From positions 150,313-214,312 of the forward strand of contig JACQYI010000056.1 of assembly GCA_016208305.1 (NCBI GenBank): DNA of 64,000 nucleotides. The letters run 5' to 3'. The translations under genes and the position numbers were made by a program. This DNA comes from Oscillatoriophycideae cyanobacterium NC_groundwater_1537_Pr4_S-0.65um_50_18. Lineage in GTDB: Bacteria > Cyanobacteriota > Cyanobacteriia > Elainellales > Elainellaceae. The number at the start of each line of letters is the position of its first letter. The stretch's first letter is position 1. Under the pieces are notes generated by a model, which was given only the letters and a program-made list of their open reading frames with translations, was not told the origin of the DNA and did not search any database. This document shows positions 57,675-64,000 of the stretch, one piece after another.

Positions 57675-59528
57675 CTATCGGCTGCCATTCTTCTGGGAAT
57701 ACCGTTTCGAGACTGAGTTGAGCATTTGTGTTTGCAAGTGATTGCAACGGTATAGACGATATCGGTAACCATCAACATACCTATTTTTAGTTGCAGACTG
57801 ACAGTTTTGCTGACTCAGCATATTGTCTAGCGGCTGTTCAGGAACATCCTGAAAATTGACCAACCATAAGTCCAGTGGGCTGGGCAGCTGACCAATGGCC
57901 TTTCGTAACGTATTTACAACCGATCGCGGATTTTGAGTTTGGTGAGCAAGCAAAAAGTAGGGAGTCAATCCGGCAGCACGCTCTTTAGAAGGATGAGTCA
58001 GATCCGTTGTGAATGACGAATTTGCGGGGTTTTGAAGATCCCAGGCAATTCCCATCAGTCTGCCAGTTTGCCCATGCGTTTGATGGGCGATCGCCACCAG
58101 AGCCACCTCTTCAGATTGTTCTCTAATGCTCTGCGCCACTAGGTCAGGGCGGTGAGTCTTTTGGTAGCCTAAGTTAAAAACGACGACTAGCCCGCCCACT
58201 AAGCTCAGTAAAACAATCAACACAACAGCTTTGCGGCTGCTGGAACGAGCCAGGCTTAGCAGCACTGGAGAGACTTGATCAGCAGCGGTCTGGGAAATGC
58301 GCGTCGCAACATCCCAACTGCTAGAAAGCCCTGCTCCTGCTAACACCATAACGGCAGGAAAGTAGACAAAGTTATAGCGAAATGCACTAGTTAGATTGGT
58401 GCTGAAGAGATAAGTGATGATAAAAAACAGCGCGATCGCTCCTGCTACAAATCCTGACAAGCCCCAAACACCTAACCGCCGATTGCGTTCTAGGCTCTGG
58501 ACTTGGATACCCCGATAGAGTTTTGGCAACGTCCAGAACAGCAGCAGCAGTAGCAAAGCACCAGACGCAATCACAATGGAGCGCGACGCAGCTTGAATGG
58601 GCAGTAGATAGAGCATCGTTACCCAGCCCGCGAGTGCTTGTCCTAGCGGCTCTAGCCAGACTAAACCCGATCGGTTGCTTTGCTGAATCCAGCGTGTCAG
58701 TTCACTATCTTGAATGTCTTGCAGCATAGGCAGCCACACTAGCCCCGTGACAATTGTGCCCGCAACAACAGCCCAGATTCTCTGCCAATGAGCCGCAGGA
58801 TGCCAAATCCCTCGCTCTCGCCAGCTTTGCACCAACCCCATAGCCGAGATCACGAGGGCTTCTGCTCCCAAGGTCAAGCTAAAGAAATAGTGGGTCGCAA
58901 TCCCTAATCCATTCACAATCACCCAGATAAAGCAAACTCGCCACGGAAGAGACGTGCGATCACGAATGGCTCTAGCCGCAAGGGTCAGACAGCAGAGAGA
59001 TGCAGTTACCCACAGCACCGACAGCGTATAGTGTCGCGCTTCTTGAGCCAAATAGATGCCAAACGGAGAAATCGCCGTGAGCAGAGCCGCAAACTGAGCT
59101 ACTAATCGCGATTGAAACGCAAATTTGCTGAGAACATAGGCTGCGGGAATAGACAAAACGCCCAGCAGAGCGGGTAGCGATCGAGCTGCCTCTGGAGACA
59201 CCAGCCCTTCGGCTGTCGCCGGAAACAGCCGCAACCAAAAGTGAGACAGAACGAAATAGAGCGGCGGGTGATTACTCTCACCAAATAAATGGGACAGAAC
59301 CGAACCAACCCCATTTTTGGGATCGGGGTGCAGAGGTTCCAGGAGCTGTTCAACCGTAAGAATCTGATCAGACGGCACCGTGAGAAAACTATTGCCCAAA
59401 CTGAAGACGATAGTCGAAAACTCATCTGTCCAGAGAGATTTGGTTGTTAGATTAGCAAACCGCAGCAGCAGACCGATCGCCATCCACAGCAGTAGCAGCA
59501 GCCAATGAAACTGGCGACTTCGAGCCAT
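57675..59528 (-). CDS. GT39-like glycosyltransferase / PMT_2 membrane protein
   Basis: A 617-residue integral membrane protein of the GT-C fold, which uses polyprenyl-phosphate sugars. The catalytic-type acidic motif is in the first loop (SLWTDEFSTIVFS), and a second conserved acid/histidine region is GESNHPPLYFVLSHFW. At least ten transmembrane helices follow, then a soluble C-terminal domain of about 170 residues. Substrate likely a cell-surface glycan or lipid. ATG at 59528 was chosen; a GTG three codons upstream (59537) is possible. Confidence 0.85.
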   Translation of the reverse strand: MARSRQFHWLLLLLWMAIGLLLRFANLTTKSLWTDEFSTIVFSLGNSFLTVPSDQILTVEQLLEPLHPDPKNGVGSVLSHLFGESNHPPLYFVLSHFWLRLFPATAEGLVSPEAARSLPALLGVLSIPAAYVLSKFAFQSRLVAQFAALLTAISPFGIYLAQEARHYTLSVLWVTASLCCLTLAARAIRDRTSLPWRVCFIWVIVNGLGIATHYFFSLTLGAEALVISAMGLVQSWRERGIWHPAAHWQRIWAVVAGTIVTGLVWLPMLQDIQDSELTRWIQQSNRSGLVWLEPLGQALAGWVTMLYLLPIQAASRSIVIASGALLLLLLFWTLPKLYRGIQVQSLERNRRLGVWGLSGFVAGAIALFFIITYLFSTNLTSAFRYNFVYFPAVMVLAGAGLSSSWDVATRISQTAADQVSPVLLSLARSSSRKAVVLIVLLSLVGGLVVVFNLGYQKTHRPDLVAQSIREQSEEVALVAIAHQTHGQTGRLMGIAWDLQNPANSSFTTDLTHPSKERAAGLTPYFLLAHQTQNPRSVVNTLRKAIGQLPSPLDLWLVNFQDVPEQPLDNMLSQQNCQSATKNRYVDGYRYRLYRCNHLQTQMLNSVSKRYSQKNGSR

Positions 59529-59589
59529 AGCTTTCACGTCGTCTTGCCCCCAGCGAATCCACCCTGCATGTGGGTATCCCAGCTTTGTT

Positions 59590-60111
59590 TCATGATTCCT
59601 CCCGGTAACCTAACTGCCACTGCTCTATGCCTCCATCACAGAGCAAAGAAAGATTATCAAGTGTGATAGTCCAATTAAAACAGCGATCGCCTAGACAACG
59701 CACTAGCTCAGGCAACTGTGGCAATGCCAGATTCTCATAGACCAAGGTAATATGCGGCATCCAAGTATCGGGGTGGTAGTAGTTTGAGGTTTCTGAACTA
59801 ATAGGAATCAAAGCTTCCCAAATTCTCTGCTGAAAGTCTGTTAGGCTGCGATTCCGAACCACAGGAATATGGAGAATGGGTCGCTCTCCCGTGAAGACCC
59901 CTAGCCCTGAGGTCAAAACTTGAAAAGAGGAGAAATCTTGACTGAGCTGCGCCATCACCTGCCGCAATGCAGACACATCATATTTTTTAGCGACTTGATA
60001 GGAAATATGTGGGCAGGCCGCAATGCAAACATCTAACGTTTTGAACTCATCCCTTAAGCAATCGATCACTTCACAATGCTGACTGTCTAGTAACGAAACC
60101 ACCCCATCCAT
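59590..60111 (-). CDS. 2H phosphoesterase (2'-5' RNA ligase family)
   Basis: The 173-residue protein has two HxT/Sx motifs, H35-I-S in CPHISYQV and H120-I-T in MPHITLVY, which together form the 2H phosphoesterase active site. Family members hydrolyse or make 2'-5' RNA or cyclic-phosphate bonds; the actual substrate is unknown. It begins 4 bases after the aminotransferase gene, so translational coupling is likely. Confidence 0.88.
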   Translation of the reverse strand: MDGVVSLLDSQHCEVIDCLRDEFKTLDVCIAACPHISYQVAKKYDVSALRQVMAQLSQDFSSFQVLTSGLGVFTGERPILHIPVVRNRSLTDFQQRIWEALIPISSETSNYYHPDTWMPHITLVYENLALPQLPELVRCLGDRCFNWTITLDNLSLLCDGGIEQWQLGYREES

Positions 60112-60115
60112 GCCC

Positions 60116-61390
60116 TTAGATACCTTTCTTCTCTTCTTGCAACAGCGTCAACATTACCTTGGTCAGGACATCATAATCTGCTGGAGTGTTATAAATCTGG
60201 GCGGATACGCGAATTAATCGATTCGTGGGATTCTGCCAGGGAATCACAGGAACTTCAATCCGCTGCTGAAATAGCAAATTTTGCAGATGTTCTGCCGAAC
60301 CGTTGGGCAAAGGCACTACTGCCATAGAGCCAATCATAGATTCTGGGCAAGGTGGCTCAACGCTAAGCGCCTGACTCAGTAGCGCTCTGGCAGCAAGCGC
60401 TGTGTCTCGATTATGCTGCATGAGCGCTTGCCAGCCGCCTGGCAGCAGAGACCCCATAAATCCAAGGGCCTCTGGCACACAAAGATAGGGAGTCGGGTCA
60501 GCAGTACCCGTCCAGTCAAACTCTAACCAAAACCGCGATCGATCGCGGTTTTGGTTAGAGTTTGCCCCATGACTAATCGTGAGAGGGCGTAGACTATTTT
60601 GGCGATCGGCTTGAACATACAAGAAAGCAGCCCCTTTAGGCGCGCATAGCCATTTGTGGCAGTTTCCTGTGTAATACGTAGCTCCCAGTGCTTTTAGATT
60701 TAAGGCAATCATTCCAGGCGCATGGGCACCATCTACCAAAACCTCAATTCCTGCCTCTGTAAGCTGACGAATGACGGACTGCAAAGGGAAAATCAAGCCT
60801 GTTTGGCTCGTCACATGGTCAAGCAGCACCAAGCGCGTCCGGGAAGACACCCTGTTCAAGATAGCGGCAACGGCCTGTTCGGGAGCCGCAATTGGAAAAG
60901 GAACTTCTGCCACGACGACCGTTGCACCGCTGACTTGCGCGACAAAATCCAGGGCATTTCGGGAGGCGTTGTATTCGTGGTTGGTGGTCAGCAGCTCATC
61001 GCCAGCTTGCAGCGCTGCACGATCGGCCGTCGGAACGCAGAGCGATCGCAAGACTGCGTTGACACCCGTAGTCGCATTGGGAACAAACGCCAGATCTGTG
61101 GCATCAGCTCCTACGAACGTCGCCAAAATTTGCCTAGCCTGATCGAGCAACGGCTCTAGCTCTAGCGCAAAAAACCTTACAGGCTCTAGCTCCATCTGCG
61201 ATCGCAGGGCACTTTGCTTTTCGAGCACCGCTCTAGGACAAGCGCCAAAAGAACCATGATTCAGAAAAGTTATGCCTGGATCAAGCGCCCAGAGCGATCG
61301 CCATGCCTGACCTAACGGAGAGACTGGAGATGCGTTCACAGAATCAGGCGAAACGATAGAGTCAATCGGCTTGCTTAAGCTGCTAGTCAT
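60116..61390 (-). CDS. Class V aminotransferase-fold protein (isopenicillin-N-epimerase-like)
   Basis: A PLP enzyme of 424 residues with NHGSFGACPRAVLEKQ near the N-terminus, DGAHAPGM in the PLP aspartate strand and TGNCHKWLCAPKGAAFLY with the Schiff-base lysine. The FDWTGTADP segment before the C-terminal domain is characteristic of the CefD/isopenicillin-epimerase-like clade. The true reaction is unknown; cysteine desulfurase-like activity is an alternative. The frame is uninterrupted even where it contains a 48-bp perfect palindrome (60517-60564), coding for SNQNRDRSRFWLEF. It is coupled to the 2H phosphoesterase gene. Confidence 0.9.
   Translation of the reverse strand: MTSSLSKPIDSIVSPDSVNASPVSPLGQAWRSLWALDPGITFLNHGSFGACPRAVLEKQSALRSQMELEPVRFFALELEPLLDQARQILATFVGADATDLAFVPNATTGVNAVLRSLCVPTADRAALQAGDELLTTNHEYNASRNALDFVAQVSGATVVVAEVPFPIAAPEQAVAAILNRVSSRTRLVLLDHVTSQTGLIFPLQSVIRQLTEAGIEVLVDGAHAPGMIALNLKALGATYYTGNCHKWLCAPKGAAFLYVQADRQNSLRPLTISHGANSNQNRDRSRFWLEFDWTGTADPTPYLCVPEALGFMGSLLPGGWQALMQHNRDTALAARALLSQALSVEPPCPESMIGSMAVVPLPNGSAEHLQNLLFQQRIEVPVIPWQNPTNRLIRVSAQIYNTPADYDVLTKVMLTLLQEEKKGI
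60517..60564. repeat. 48-bp perfect palindrome inside a coding sequence
   Basis: Arms 60517-60540 and 60541-60564 (24 bp each) are exact inverted complements with no spacer. The centre is CGCGATCGATCGCG, a pair of overlapping HIP1-like sites. The next outer base does not match, so the limits are clear. It would extrude as a cruciform or make a very stable mRNA hairpin. Confidence 0.97.
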
Positions 61391-61441
61391 CGCTGAGTCA
61401 TTGTTACGACTTTTGATCCTTCACAGCTTAGAAACCTTAAA

Positions 61442-61513
<72 letters not shown>

Positions 61514-61756
61514 ATGCGAGTCTCATGATAACGAGAATTGAAACACTTTGGCAAGTCTTCGATGACAGTCTTCTCTGAACTTATCCCAAAAGGCTTTGCG
61601 GGGTTGAGTTCCACCCATTTTGAATCTTTGGTATCGGCCTTAGCCCTTCATGTTGCATCCCTGTTTAACAGCAGATTATCTTGCGCTCAGGATAGTGCCT
61701 GCTCTGGCATTTGTAAGTACAGCCACAAAAAGAGTCGGTCAGTGAAGTAGAAGCAA

Positions 61757-62317
61757 TTACTTCTCTAGGTTTTTCCCAAAACGCATCTCTGCCAGACGCT
61801 GCCTTGCAACAGGATCGATCGCATTTGAGAGAAAGCGATTGGGCGATCGGCCTTTTTGTAAAATCTGCCGCTTTCGCTGCACTTGCAAATCGGCAATTTG
61901 CACCTCAGAACGAAGTTGTTCTGCTGACATCCACTCTGCGCCATATCCAACCACAGTCAGCTGTTGAGCGCGATCGGAGGTTGCCACAATTAATCGATGA
62001 TCGAACTTACGAATGTCTTTTCTGAATAAGGCACAGGCTTTTTCAATGTAGGTGTCTGCGGTCTGCCGATAGTCCGTGTAGCAGATACAGATATTTCCTA
62101 CAGAATCGCGGCTACCCGGCGTGTCTTGATACTGCGCGTCAAATACAACCTGAGTGTCAAAATTTTGGTACGCGCTATAGTCAGCAAGCGCATTGACTAG
62201 CTCCCGTCTTGCTTCTTCCAGCCCGTGACGATCGCGCGTCTGCTGCAAGCTATGCCAAGCTCCAATTATGTTGTAGCCATCAACTAAAAGAATTGCTTTG
62301 GAGGCCGGAGATGGCAT
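61757..62317 (-). CDS. NYN-domain ribonuclease-like protein (YacP/Rae1 family)
   Basis: The 186-residue protein begins with LLVDGYNIIGAW, the NYN/YacP signature, in which aspartates bind metal for RNA cleavage. Other conserved acids are in VVFDAQYQD, CYTDYRQTADTYIE and VATSDRAQQ. Bacillus Rae1 is a ribosome-associated endonuclease; an equivalent role here is inference. Length matches the family. Confidence 0.9.
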   Translation of the reverse strand: MPSPASKAILLVDGYNIIGAWHSLQQTRDRHGLEEARRELVNALADYSAYQNFDTQVVFDAQYQDTPGSRDSVGNICICYTDYRQTADTYIEKACALFRKDIRKFDHRLIVATSDRAQQLTVVGYGAEWMSAEQLRSEVQIADLQVQRKRQILQKGRSPNRFLSNAIDPVARQRLAEMRFGKNLEK

Positions 62318-62387
62318 AGCTAACCTGCATTAAGATTTATAGCTGATTGTTCATTCTTATATAATGCCCACTTTTATTAAGTTCTGT

Positions 62388-63065
62388 CTATATTGACTCG
62401 TCAAAACTCTGCATCAAGCGCTGTTTGAGTCTGGCTGGATCGCCTCGATCGACCACTCGTCCCTGTTCCAGTAAAAAAGCGCCATCGCAGTAATCCAGTT
62501 CGTCCAAGCGATGAGTTACCCATAGTGCCGTCATGCCTCGATTTTTCACAAGCTGCTGCACTTGGGCAACCAAATCGAGCTGACTTTCAGAATCCAGCAG
62601 CGCAGTGGGTTCATCTAGTAGCAGCACCTCACAATGTCTGGCGATCGCTCCAGCAATAGCAATTCTTTGCTTTTGCCCTCCGCTTAAGGCATAGATTGGC
62701 CGACGCTGTAAATTTTGCAGGCTCACGGCTGTAAGCGCCTCTTCCACACGCTGATGAATCTCAGCAAAAGAAAGCTTTTCTTCTACTAACCCGAAAGCCA
62801 CATCAGCCCCTACCGTAGGCATTACCAGCTGGTGATCAGGGTTTTGAAACACAAATCCTACGGGCGATCGCACTTCTATATCACCCGATTGAGGTTTGAG
62901 TAAACCGATTAAAAGACGGAGCAAGGTCGATTTGCCGCTGCCATTAGTTCCCAGCAGCATCCAAAATTCACCTTTTGGCACTTCCAACGAGCAAGACTGC
63001 AAAACAGTGGCCTGTTCAGACCAGTTAAAGCACAACTCACGCACGGCGATCGCAGACTCTTGCAT
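62388..63065 (-). CDS. ABC transporter ATP-binding protein (CbiO/EcfA-type)
   Basis: From the ATG at 63065 it has 225 residues. Walker A GTNGSGKST lies at 39-47, the Q-loop in FVFQNPDHQLV (characteristic of CbiO/EcfA energy-coupling ATPases), the signature in ALSGGQKQR and Walker B in LLLDEPTALLD, with the switch His in WVTHRL. It would power an ECF importer of metal or vitamin. No transmembrane partner is adjacent. A GTG six codons upstream is an alternative start. Confidence 0.9.
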   Translation of the reverse strand: MQESAIAVRELCFNWSEQATVLQSCSLEVPKGEFWMLLGTNGSGKSTLLRLLIGLLKPQSGDIEVRSPVGFVFQNPDHQLVMPTVGADVAFGLVEEKLSFAEIHQRVEEALTAVSLQNLQRRPIYALSGGQKQRIAIAGAIARHCEVLLLDEPTALLDSESQLDLVAQVQQLVKNRGMTALWVTHRLDELDYCDGAFLLEQGRVVDRGDPARLKQRLMQSFDESI

Positions 63066-63190
63066 CAATTCCACTGAGTACACTAAATGTCTATATATCT
63101 AGACGTAAAGAAACTATAGATAGAGAAAGCTCTGACAAGCCTGCTCGGATGGGTTGTAAGCTATGAAGCTTTTTCAGCAACCTAAGGTGG

Positions 63191-63214
63191 GGAAGGCATT
63201 GCATAACGCCTTCC
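63191..63214. terminator. Hairpin between UPF0367 and ABC genes
   Basis: GGAAGGC (63191-63197) pairs with GCCTTCC (63208-63214) over 10 bases, just past the UPF0367 stop. AAGGT/ACCTT continues the pairing outside with an interior loop. Confidence 0.5.
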
Positions 63215-63238
63215 TTAAAACCTTCTCCCTCGTTTGCT

Positions 63239-63517
63239 CTATTCTGTAGGCGCAGTCAGCGAGAAAAATCCAGGGGGTCTTCCTGAAGAAGTTCCAGCTC
63301 CCGACTTTTCAGAAACCTGTACGGCTGAAATTTCGCTGACCAAAACGGCAACAGTCTTACCCGTCTGCTGCTCACAGGTCAATTCCAAAGTCGTTGGACT
63401 ACCCGATCGAATTGCCTCTAAAACTTGCTGATACAGGGCTTTAGCATCTTCTTCTAACTTACGCTGCACTGATAGGGTTACAGGCGTATTTTTCAGAGTT
63501 ACATCAATAATGAACAT
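63239..63517 (-). CDS. UPF0367 family protein
   Basis: The 92-residue sequence matches the small cyanobacterial UPF0367 family along its whole length: MFIIDVTLKNTPVTLSVQRK, DAKALYQQVLEAIRSGSPTTLELTC, then SEISAVQVSEKSG and SGRPPGFF. The function is unknown; the family is widely kept in cyanobacteria. It is divergent from psbD. Confidence 0.92.
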   Translation of the reverse strand: MFIIDVTLKNTPVTLSVQRKLEEDAKALYQQVLEAIRSGSPTTLELTCEQQTGKTVAVLVSEISAVQVSEKSGAGTSSGRPPGFFSLTAPTE

Positions 63518-63859
63518 GGAGTTTCGCGCTAGCAGAACATGATTTATCTCGTATCCACTCTTAGTATCTCAAATTGGTGAGGGGCTAAGGGCGATCGCCA
63601 TCATATTTCCCGCTCAAGCGCATTGCCTGCTCATAAATATCGGCTTGTCAGGGTGAAATTTTAAGAAAGGATACAGAATCCTCTGGTTATAGAGCCGGGA
63701 AACTTGAAAAGTTATCGGTATAATGAGCAATAAGTAAAGAATCGTAAACTTGTCTCACACTCTGTTAAGTTTCAGAGCCGATAGCTCCTGACTATACTGT
63801 AGGAGTGTGAGGGAAAAGGTTTACAGCAATACCTTTTTATCCATCTGGAGATTAGATTT
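63518..63859 (+). promoter_or_regulatory. psbD promoter and structured 5' leader
   Basis: A good -10 box TATAAT (63719-63724, GGTATAATG context) and a second TATACT (63793-63798) are present, both with weak -35 regions. Between them and the start are three stems: CTCACACTC (63754-63762) with GAGTGTGAG (63803-63811); CTCCT (63785-63789) with AGGAG (63801-63805); and AAAAGGT (63814-63820) with ACCTTTT (63831-63837). The first two share 63803-63805 and exclude each other. GGAG (63847-63850) is the ribosome-binding site, 9 bases before the ATG. Confidence 0.55.
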
Positions 63860-64000
63860 ATGACCATAGCAATGGGGCGAGCGCAAGCCCAGAGAGGATG
63901 GTTTGACGTCCTCGACGACTGGCTGAAGCGCGACCGATTCGTCTTCGTAGGCTGGTCAGGTCTTCTGCTGTTCCCTTGCGCCTTCTTGGCACTGGGCGGC
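63860..64000 (+). CDS. psbD: Photosystem II D2 protein (N-terminal part)
   Basis: The first 47 codons of D2, one of the two reaction-centre subunits of photosystem II in the thylakoid membrane. [39 protein letters not shown] is the unmistakable N-terminus with the start of the first membrane helix. The gene continues past the window; psbC usually overlaps its end in cyanobacteria. Confidence 0.98.
   Translation, partial: MTIAMGRAQAQRGWFDVLDDWLKRDRFVFVGWSGLLLFPCAFLALGG

Noticed and set aside
61538..61750. 70-codon plus-strand frame between tRNA-Asn and the NYN gene
   Set aside because: Low-complexity, cysteine/serine-rich composition without a start signal; more likely chance.

Overview
The window is cyanobacterial chromosome. 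It ends in the first 47 codons of psbD (photosystem II D2) and carries prk (phosphoribulokinase), petH (ferredoxin-NADP reductase with the CpcD-like phycobilisome-linker domain), ndhM (a cyanobacterial/plastid NDH-1 subunit), a glycine-rich RRM protein of the cyanobacterial Rbp type, a UPF0367 protein and a four-ACT aspartokinase. The palindrome GCGATCGC (HIP1) and its sub-motifs recur in most genes, which is a cyanobacterial signature. The species cannot be read from the sequence; gene content fits a non-picoplanktonic, possibly filamentous cyanobacterium (inference).

Layout. 1-7 kb: partial EcsC-like gene, GH8 glycosidase, murD, lysC and an Asp/Glu racemase-family gene. 7-15 kb: rhodanese, hrcA, FTR1 iron permease, cysC, glgX, RRM protein, TrmJ-like methyltransferase, DUF2256. 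15-19.4 kb: isoaspartyl peptidase, a repeat-tailed membrane protein, a divergent SDR/AraC pair and a GNAT acetyltransferase. 19.6-28 kb: def, a small membrane protein, then a signalling block: an FHA-PrsW intramembrane protease, an unknown protein, a CHAT(caspase-like)-FHA protein and a Zn-ribbon/degenerate-kinase/PP2C/transmembrane protein; ndhM follows. 28-33.5 kb: DUF4230 protein, a large ELW-repeat surface protein followed by a dense hairpin array, and tenA. 33.6-39 kb: prk, petH, a TrkA-type RCK protein and a MATE exporter. 39-49.6 kb: tRNA-Gly(CCC), HD phosphohydrolase, family-10-like glycosidase, AGE epimerase, calpain-like protease, a PPC-PPC-FKBP fusion and an M48 peptidase. 49.7-56 kb: glutathione-dependent formaldehyde detoxification pair (frmA-frmB), DCC protein, divergent MFS/LysR pair, an HTH-plus-basic-tail protein and fabG. 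56.5-64 kb: thioredoxin, a triple LExCW protein, a GT39-like membrane protein, 2H phosphoesterase, class V aminotransferase containing a 48-bp perfect palindrome, tRNA-Asn(GTT), NYN nuclease, CbiO/EcfA-type ATPase, UPF0367 and psbD.

Most genes are single units or short pairs, and convergent ends are often closed by strong symmetric hairpins. The best candidate for an undescribed system is the 20.5-27.5 kb block: two proteases of different classes (membrane PrsW, soluble CHAT), each carrying a phosphothreonine-reading FHA domain, next to a PP2C phosphatase fused to what looks like a dead kinase. This suggests phosphorylation-gated proteolysis. Other points of interest are the coding palindrome, a family of T7-GA/TC-A7 hairpins, in-frame 15-bp tandem repeats in four unrelated genes, and mutually exclusive stems in the psbD leader.
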